From positions 40,418,629-40,482,628 of the forward strand of contig CM037787.1 in the NCBI GenBank assembly GCA_021229015.1: 64,000 nt of DNA, read 5' to 3'. The DNA comes from Solen grandis (lineage: Eukaryota; Mollusca; Bivalvia; Adapedonta; Solenidae). How positions within the stretch are numbered: position 1 is the stretch's first letter; the number at the start of each line of letters is the position of its first letter. The position numbers and the translations under genes are program-made. This document shows, one piece after another, positions 56,735 through 64,000 of the stretch. The notes under the pieces were generated by a model that was not told the DNA's origin, searched no databases, and saw only the letters and a program-made list of their open reading frames with translations.

Positions 56735-56939
56735 TTAAGGTAATCCATCCAACATTAAATTGTAATCATGGTCCATCAAATGATCGTGAGGATTTTATAG
56801 TACCGGTAATTACACGTCTTTATAGACTTTGAGCAAAAGAGCCTCCAAGTCAATGGATGCTTGCATCTGCAATGAAGTCTGTTTATGCAGTTTGAAGACC
56901 ATGATTATAACTTTATGATGGATGGATGGATTACCTTAA
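56735..56939 (+). mobile_element. Palindromic MITE (family 3), most complete copy
   Basis: TTAAGGTAATCCATCCAACA at the left matches the inverse of the right end (ggatggatggattaccttaa). The arms extend to 'aatcatggtcc' / 'gaccatgatt'. About 205 bp with no coding capacity. The TTAA may be part of the TIR or of the target duplication. Confidence 0.8.
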
Positions 56940-57249
56940 AATCATACTGGTGTAATGTATGAACTAATCGGCGCAAAAAAATACACTCACAACTGCCAAA
57001 ATCTGTGACCTTTAAATAAATTCATTTGTAAAATAACTGCAATTTAACATGCTTTACATACTAGAAATAAGTAAAATACTTTGAATGCACTAGTCCATCC
57101 CAGACGGCAGTTTTAATACCATGAAAAATGTATATCTAAAGCATGTTAAGCATGGTTTGTTGAAAACAGAGCATTCTTTTCTTTGAAAACCTATTTCACT
57201 GTGACGTTCAGTAATACAAGAACGCGATATTATGATAAAGTTTACCGTA

Positions 57250-57440
57250 AGTGTGGCAGTATATGTGGCAAAGTGTGCAGGGAGACCCCGAATGTATAGA
57301 GGTACCCGGATGGAACCATCAAATCAGCTGGAAAGCTTCATCGAAAAAAAAAATATCTGCGGGACCAAGCCGGGATTCAAACCAACAGCGGTGAGAGGAT
57401 ACACGAAATGTAGTCCTATCAATGAGCCGCTCAGCGCGAC
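57250..57440 (-). mobile_element. tRNA-derived SINE (type 2)
   Basis: On the plus strand: 'gcagggagaccccgaatg', 'aaatcagctggaaagcttca' and 'gccgggattcaaaccaac' (complement of a B-box). The 86-codon open frame over it is a shadow of the SINE. Confidence 0.6.
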
Positions 57441-57627
57441 ATGCTATTTTTGTACTGGTTGTCAAGCAGAATGCAGAAATTTTAATGCCTAATTTTTAAA
57501 TTAAGATTTGGTTAGCGACGGAAGGAAAATTTTCCGCATATTAATTGACCTTTCAGGCTGTGTATCCGAGGTATCGCCAAATCGAAAGTAGAACGAGATC
57601 ACAAATTATGGGTAAACAAATGAGGAC

Positions 57628-57949
57628 TACAAGAAATGTATCAGCTTCAGGAGTGAGAGCTTGTGGGTTTGATCCCCGACGGCGACAGGCAAGTTGTTAA
57701 AATGGTAGTATTGGCATTCTGCGTGGATCTTAGCATATATACAGGCTAGTTCCTGGGGTAGTTCCTGGACTGGCTGGCCGGCCTGTTGTCAGGATACTAG
57801 TAATGTGATTGGGTTTAGTATCACTCCACATGTCTACGACCTGATCCTGAAGCGTGGCAATAATAACGTATATCTGTCTCAAGTAGACTTTGTCTCCTAA
57901 CGAGTGAAATACTGTTGGTGGGACGTTAAACCAAACAAACAAACAAGAA
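57628..57949 (+). mobile_element. tRNA-derived SINE (type 1) with AAAC tail
   Basis: B-box GGTTTGATCCC at 57665-57675, body 'ggcctgttgtcaggatacta' and 'ctcaagtagac', and 3' end 'gggacgttaaacc' followed by (AAAC)n at about 57932-57949. The clear simple-repeat tail suggests a younger copy. Confidence 0.7.
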
Positions 57950-60231
57950 ATGAATCATACTTAAACATCCTTTCATGATAGAAAGTCAACCTCAACTTGG
58001 AACGAAACAGAACCCCGCTGGATATAATTGTAATTAACAGGATAATAAAATCACAGGGAAGGGAGGGGTTCGGATCCTTGCTCTTTTTGGATCCTCGAAA
58101 GTCGGCAGGCACGCTCAAATATAACGAAAAATAATGTACATAAAGACACACTAGACGATAAACTGCAATACACAAGGATTTGGGCATGTTAACGTGTAAC
58201 ATCGAAGATATTTACAACAGTCACCTGTTTGTTACTCATTTTATGAACCAACGTGAACAAGAGATGATTGTTCAAAGTGTCTCGTATATTTTAATGTATT
58301 TAGTGGAATTCTTTTAAGAATCTATAGCACAGACATGTGAAAAATGTGAAACATTTTGAGGTTTTTTGGGGGGGTTGGGGGGAGGGGGGATAAGGGGACA
58401 ATAATGTTTTTGTTGTTGTTGTTTTTTTGTAGTGAAAGAGACAACTGGCATAGAAGAGAAAAAGCAGCAGTTAGATGTAGCAGTAATTTCATCAGCAGCA
58501 ATAGTAGCTGTTTTTTTTTTCTTTTTGTTTTTTTTTCTTGTTTTTTTTCTGTTTTTTTTTCACTTTTAGGGGAATGGTGGCACGGCCCATAGACAGGGGA
58601 AAATTGCGTTATGGAAGGGAAAATAGGGGGGAAATTTAGGAACAGAGAAAAGCAGTCCATTTTATGTTACATTGTGATGCAATATCATTATCATTTCAAA
58701 CTATAAAGAAATGTCCATTTCAGTTTTTTGCGTTCATGTGCTCGCGATCGGAAAATTGAAGAAAAAAAAAATCAATTAAAAATAAAAGGCAGGTAGAGGG
58801 GATTTTTTTTTTTTGAAATAGGGGGAAAAACTTTTTCGATTTTCATAACAAATATGCCTTTTTGAAACTTTCACTTGAAAGATGAAAATTCGGGAAGGAG
58901 TTCTTATTCTTATATCCTTATATAGGTCACACTTTATAAATCGCGATATGATATCGTTCTTGAGGCCTGATACCGGTAAATACCGATATACTCCTATTAT
59001 CGTACATCACTGACTCAAAACTATACCAGAGTAAGTAAAACCACACAGTGGTTGTAGGTAAAAAGTTAAGCAAATGACCCTAGATACCGCTACACATCCA
59101 TTGATAGAACAGGACGTGTCGATTATGGGGGATTACTTAACCGTCGAGATCTGATCCAACATTCCATGACACGTACAGATATGTTAATAAGGAGCAGCAA
59201 GCAATCGGATTCATTTAGATCAGTTTCTCCTACTTCAAAGATCTTACGAAACAATGCCTGATTAATTCAAATAAAGGGACATTCGGACACACAAACACGG
59301 TGACCGTGGCTCGCAAAGCAGCATTAAAAACCTGAAAGTTTAGGTATGGTACATACATGTATAAATCTACATGTACTTCCCAGATAATAATTGCTGCACT
59401 GCGCTGATTAAACAAACTAATGTCATACCTATTTTTGAGTTAAAATGTTTTCAACTCAATATTCTAATTAAATATTTGCATAAATGGACTTTGGTTATTT
59501 TAATTTACAATCTACTTATACTAAATAATTTTTTCATGTTTTTCTGATGTTTATTTTGCACGTATATCGTCTATCCCGTGCCATAAAATGAACAGTTTAT
59601 AGGCACTATACATTAACACAACAGTATGCTGGTATTCTATATAGAAACCCATTAAATTTGTGCTATTATATAACCTTAGAGGGGCGCAATGTTTAGAATA
59701 TGACATTTTCAATAATTTATATATCGCCTAGGTTGTCCCCTAATTACAAAAGTTAAACGTATATTCCCCATACAAATACACGCCCCGTCTCGCAAGGCCC
59801 TATTACCAATTATAAGTAAAAATCAATTTTACGCCTTCTTAAACGGCTGGAATGTTTAAACATTTTGCTACAAAAGCTGTATTTTATCCGACCCAGATTA
59901 GGGGTGATAGTATTAAGGTACTATCTATCTATCTCACCGGTCAAATACCTCGGGGCCGGCAGTATTGCCCGGCCCACGGATAGGTTTACAAGATAATGTC
60001 ATACGAGACGCCCCCCATGTGCCCGACATCCTCGTTTGTCACGTACTTTAGATGCATCACTGGTCGGCCCAGAATGGCCTTTCATTCATTCATCTTTTTC
60101 ATACGCTCGTTCATTCATGAAGGGTGAATTGTCATTTTGCAAAATTACATTTAACCCTTCGTTAATTCGCTCCCTTCATGATTTTTCACCCAACTACCAT
60201 TACTTTTCATTCACTTATTTAGACAATATTT
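57950..60231. other. Intergenic; low-complexity tract at 58360-58570
   Basis: G-run, GTT repeats and long interrupted T runs between 58360 and 58570. No coding sequence or transposon recognised elsewhere in the stretch. Confidence 0.4.
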
Positions 60232-60290
60232 CGTCCATTGAAAGCCAGAAAGGCTTATCAGCATATATAAAAATAAGGCTGATATCAATG
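60232..60290 (+). mobile_element. Short palindromic element (family 4)
   Basis: 'cgtccattgaaagccagaaa' then 'ggcttatcagcat' and a partial inverse 'ataaggctgata'. The left half is the best-preserved family 4 end in the window. Confidence 0.5.
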
Positions 60291-60338
60291 ATTTTCCCCT
60301 TGCAAATGTACGTAAAAAGATATTCATCATTTTTTCAC

Positions 60339-60340
<2 letters not shown>

Positions 60341-60375
<35 letters not shown>
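60341..60375. repeat. (ATC)n microsatellite
   Basis: About 11 uninterrupted ATC units. Confidence 0.9.
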
Positions 60376-60547
60376 ATTTTCTAAATAAACACCGCTCCCA
60401 AAAGAAGTCATTTTTCAAGGTCAGAAAGACGGACACATTCGCGGGATGTTTAAGATATTGTGCCTAGACTATGAAACAGGCGAACACTGGAATTTGAATT
60501 AACAAATATGTGACCTGATTTAACAGATAACACATTTGTGAAGACCG

Positions 60548-61010
60548 TCCCGTAAAAGCTTACGTCTCGGGAGAGAGAGGTCGTGGCTTCGAACCCTAAC
60601 CGCGACATACAAATGTCGTTAAAATGACACTGGTAGCCATCCCATGGGCGTTCAGCTTAAATACAGGGTAGTTCTATGTTTGGTTGGCCCGGTGTCAGGA
60701 TAATGTGACTTGGTGTGGTATCATGTTTTTGGCATGATACTTCCGTATAGACCATTTCACCAGAGGATCGACAATATCCGGTATTATTCTCCGATTTAAA
60801 TTGACCAATCAGTGACTGGGGAAATATCTCAAACGTATGTTTATTTCCCATTGAACGTACACTAGCAAGTAGATTCGGTATTCGTGGGGTGCTCGTTGAT
60901 TTACGTAGGTTTACATCTCTTTTCTAAGTGAAGTGGTCTATATCTCGAGCAGATATAGTCTCCAAAATGACAGAAATACTGCCGATGGGACGTCAAGATT
61001 CAAATAAATG
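60548..61010 (+). mobile_element. tRNA-derived SINE (type 1) split by a MITE
   Basis: The head carries B-box-like GGCTTCGAACCC (60585-60596). The body 'ggcccggtgtcaggataatg' and 'cttggtgtggtatcatg' stops near 60745. The family 3' end ('gcagatatagtctcc', 'gggacgtcaagattcaaa') resumes at about 60943. Confidence 0.65.
60746..60942. mobile_element. TA-flanked TIR MITE inside the SINE
   Basis: TATAGACCATTTCAC at the left is the inverse of GTGAAGTGGTCTATA at 60928-60942, with one mismatch. The outer TA on each side fits a TA target duplication (Tc1/mariner-like), which is inferred. No coding capacity in 197 bp. Confidence 0.7.
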
Positions 61011-62020
61011 GCGGATTAACTGTTTCCAAGAGAACGCGTTAAAAAAAAACTGAGATTATATAATACTTGAATTTACGTCAAATGCTTCCAAGACTGCTTT
61101 TTGAAGCACGTGCTAAACATACCACTTACAGGGACACATTCTTAGGGGGCTAGCGGCTATGCTTCTGTGGCAAGTTTTACACCACATAGTTCATACAATC
61201 GGAAAATAGCAGACGACTTCATTTTAATTCGTAGCAGACGATTTAACAATGAAATCATATTCCTGACAAGCGATTATTTTCATTCGCTTTTATATCGACT
61301 TAAAAAGCGCTCTCTTGGCATTTCTAAGCGGTCTTAACAAGACTTACAGAGTTATTCCCCTTATATCAAGCCCAAAACCATTAGAAGGCGCTTGACCTTC
61401 GATGGCACGAGATAATGTTCGTCATGAATAATGATCAGTCATCTGATGATTGATAAATTGATGGATTGGCATAAGATATGTATGAAGCACGTGCTACAAT
61501 CTACTTTTCCATATGTATAAAATATCCTTATCAGACGACCTCATAAATATAGGATGTTGGATAATTTGACGTCTATATCCAATCATACAGTATTCATTTA
61601 GCTTATGAGTTTCAGATTCTGTTTCGTCATTAGTTTGGCCATTTTTCCAAAGCGCATTTCACTCCCGTATAATAGAAACAGGAAAAGAAATGTGATGATT
61701 ATGTTTCTTATATGATGTTGCTTTGTTGTTGCTAATAATAAGCCTAAAACCAAACATCAATAATTAATATTTAATTATGAAGAGATTACGCTCCACTGGT
61801 ATAAGAAAACTATATGACGTCTTTCGTCTCATGTCGTGCTTTCATAACAGAATCAAAAGATATTTATTTATGAAGATTTAACCTGAAGATTATAGCCATA
61901 GCAACATGTAAACATGACCCCTGTATTCATTTCCTATTCAACTTATGAAAGAAGACACAGTAATGACAAATGAAACTAGCTTTAACTCGATCCATGTGCA
62001 AATAACCTGCACATAGACTA
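61011..62020. other. No gene or clear repeat seen
   Basis: AT-rich intergenic sequence. Confidence 0.4.
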
Positions 62021-62282
62021 GGCTCGAATTCAGTCAGCCATACTTAGCGTAAAGTAAAACGCCTACCTAAAATCTTAGATCGGTAGAAAAGCTGCTAACT
62101 AATCTGACAAACATTATTTCCTTAATAACTAGAGGTCTATTTAGCAAATTTGATAAGAAATAAAATATGGGAATAGTTTATCAGAGAAACAAAAAAGATG
62201 ACATTCGCCCCTAAGTATTTATTTTAAGTACTACTGAGTGCTAGGTATGGCTGGTGGATTTCGAGCCAGGATTTATAATGTT
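62021..62282. mobile_element. Fold-back element (family 5), first of two
   Basis: 'aggctcgaattcagtcagcc' then 'atacttagcg' on the left faces 'gtgctaggtatggctggtgg' then 'atttcgagcc' on the right. The arms are imperfect. Related ends bound 62435-62762. Confidence 0.6.
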
Positions 62283-62434
62283 GCGTGCTTATCAGCTAGC
62301 AAACAGCCCTGATGGATCGAATTCCATCGTCCACTTGACGCTGAGTCATAAGTAATAAAGCCTCATCGTGTCAGTTTTGTTTCTCTTATATAAATATCTA
62401 CATATTTCATTTCTTAACAAATATGTTGTTATTG

Positions 62435-62762
62435 CTCGAACTTAGCGCTAAGTAATACTTAAATTCTTAAACTTAGTAGATACGGGTTCCGCCATTAATA
62501 CTATATGAAATATTCAAGTACTTGACTACTAAATAATAAATTAATTTAAGAAACAAAATTAATGGAATTCGCCCTTAAGTATTTAAGTCGCTAAGAATTG
62601 TTGATGGACCATTGAGCAACAATTCTTTTCAACTTAATCGTGTACTTGAATATTTCATAAAACAGGAATGGCGGAATTCGTTTCTGGAATACATTTATAG
62701 CCAATTTAAGAATTTAAGTATTACAAAACGCTAAGTATTGTTGGTGGAATTCAAGCCTGGTC
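62435..62762. mobile_element. Fold-back element (family 5), second of two
   Basis: Left-arm blocks 'gctcgaacttagcgctaagt', 'gttccgccatt' and 'gaaatattcaagtac' are matched in inverse order by 'gtacttgaatatttc', 'aatggcggaattc' and 'cgctaagtattgttggtgg'. The loop holds a further palindrome (agaattgttg...caacaattct) at about 62596-62630. Confidence 0.7.
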
Positions 62763-64000
62763 AGTCTGATCGGGTTTTGTAAAACGCTAACAAAGAGTCG
62801 AGAAAGGAGTAGATTCACAAACCATCAAATTATGTCTAATCGGTGTTCAATATTTTAAAGTGACATTCAAGCTTTCTTCTCACATGTAGTTGCCTCAAGA
62901 ATACTTTTTTTTCTTGTTAAGGTGTAATCTACCATTTGTTTTCTATAAAACTCTGGCAAAAACAGATGAATGTATCAAAATATTGGTAAAAAAATGTGTA
63001 ATAATCCAATATTCTCAGTGTACATGTATTTATCAAGGACCACATTTTTGTGTACTTCTTTTAAATTTAATAGAAATAATCACAATAATTTGTAAAATCT
63101 ATCAAAATGATGCCAAATTAATATTTTGTTATATCTAGGGATTTCATATATTTTTGAAGGCATACTATTTGAGTAGTCCTGTGATATGCCGTCGCTTAGT
63201 GATATTTTCTTTAAGTGGCAAAATGACGTCACTTAGCCATAACCTAAAAAAAAGATTACAAAACGACGGAATATTCATTGGACTAACTATTTGAGATAAC
63301 GAAACAAAAAACTCTTAAAATTTACTACATACCCTTAAAACTATGTTTAGAATAGAAATAATAAAATATTTATATGAGATCCTCTATGAATTTAAGGCAA
63401 TTTCATATGGTAAGTGAACCTACTCCTTCACAGCAACGTCGGAGCAAACGACATTCCTGTCACGTGGATTAACAGTGCAAAAGAACCGAGAGTACTCGAC
63501 ACACGGAAGATTACGTAGATAGACGAAGTAACGAGATCGACTGTCGAAGATGAAATGATGACTTACCTGCTAACGAAGAATTCTCCGTACACGGGTCACC
63601 TAGGAAACGTTTCGCGCATGGTTAGTAACCTGAAAATAGAAAATAAATCTAGTTGTTATCTCTTATTAATTTGTTTGGTAAAAGAAAACAGAATACCGGT
63701 ACATCAAATAGATTTCAAAATGTCCATGAGTATAAATCGATAGCATGTTGATCGGTTTCGGACATACTCATATTCACAACTCCTAAAAAAAAATTAAAAA
63801 AAATGCCGCTTATCATAATGATACTCTTGACTTTCGATGAATCGAGGAGCGAATTCTGAGAATGGGGAATTAGGTCTGATTCTAGGTTATCTCAAGTCCA
63901 TGCTAGGAGAAACAGACAGAAACATAATTCAAATACTCTCTATTCTCCTAACCTTGCGATTATACGAATATTTTATTTTCTGCCATCCATCCTCGAATAA
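62763..64000. other. No gene or clear repeat seen
   Basis: AT-rich. Open frames at 62890-63138 and 63555-63743 have no recognisable content or convincing splice context. Confidence 0.4.

Noticed and set aside
57232..57492. 86-codon frame with apparently ordinary composition
   Set aside because: It reads through a type 2 SINE body, with sequence shared by 27975-28165.
60036..60467. 143-codon plus-strand frame
   Set aside because: It spans a family 4 element and an (ATC)n microsatellite (poly-Ile), so it is not a gene.

Overview
The window looks like animal genomic DNA, most probably from a bivalve mollusc. It is AT-rich and intron-bearing, with GT-AG exon boundaries. It is packed with dispersed repeats of the style common in bivalve genomes: tRNA-headed SINEs, TTAA-flanked palindromic MITEs, elements bounded by AGCTCACCTGAG-type termini, and satellite-bearing elements ending in GGGGGGTATAAT. 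The taxon is inferred from repeat style and gene content, not proven. One 100-N assembly gap lies at 18147-18246.

Three gene-like loci are visible. (1) A degenerate C2H2 zinc-finger locus lies on the minus strand at 13.4-15.4 kb. An inverted relative of its 3' end sits at the left edge of the window (1-560, plus strand), so the two copies converge tail to tail. (2) The last four exons of an SLC17-type (sialin / vesicular glutamate transporter family) MFS transporter lie on the plus strand (19446-27216). All exon phases agree. The upstream exons are not visible and may lie in the gap. Its 5.3-kb last intron holds nested transposons, including a 5'-truncated L1/Tx1-like LINE inserted in a palindromic MITE with a visible target-site duplication. 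(3) A very large, apparently intronless coding region lies on the minus strand (44763 down to 36519, about 2,745 codons). It is written in two overlapping frames and ends in a MYND-type zinc finger and a conserved C-terminal domain resembling the AJM-1 / apical junction component 1 family. A repeated short motif, ET-x-[ILV]-DD-[ILV]-F, continues across the frame change. This suggests one protein broken by a +1 discontinuity rather than two genes.

The rest is intergenic or intronic. From 1 to 13 kb lies a dense mosaic of MITEs, SINEs and satellite-like elements. The stretch 29-36 kb is sparse and AT-rich with one MITE. From 45 to 64 kb there are scattered MITEs, microsatellites, a 21-bp tandem array, a SINE split by a TA-flanked MITE, and two adjacent fold-back elements. 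I saw no functional tRNA, rRNA, CRISPR or operon-like feature. The three loci show no obvious functional link. The most unusual signals are the frame discontinuity and motif repeats in the giant gene, the tandemly copied exon start in the SLC17 gene, and the several nested insertions that give a relative order of transposon activity.
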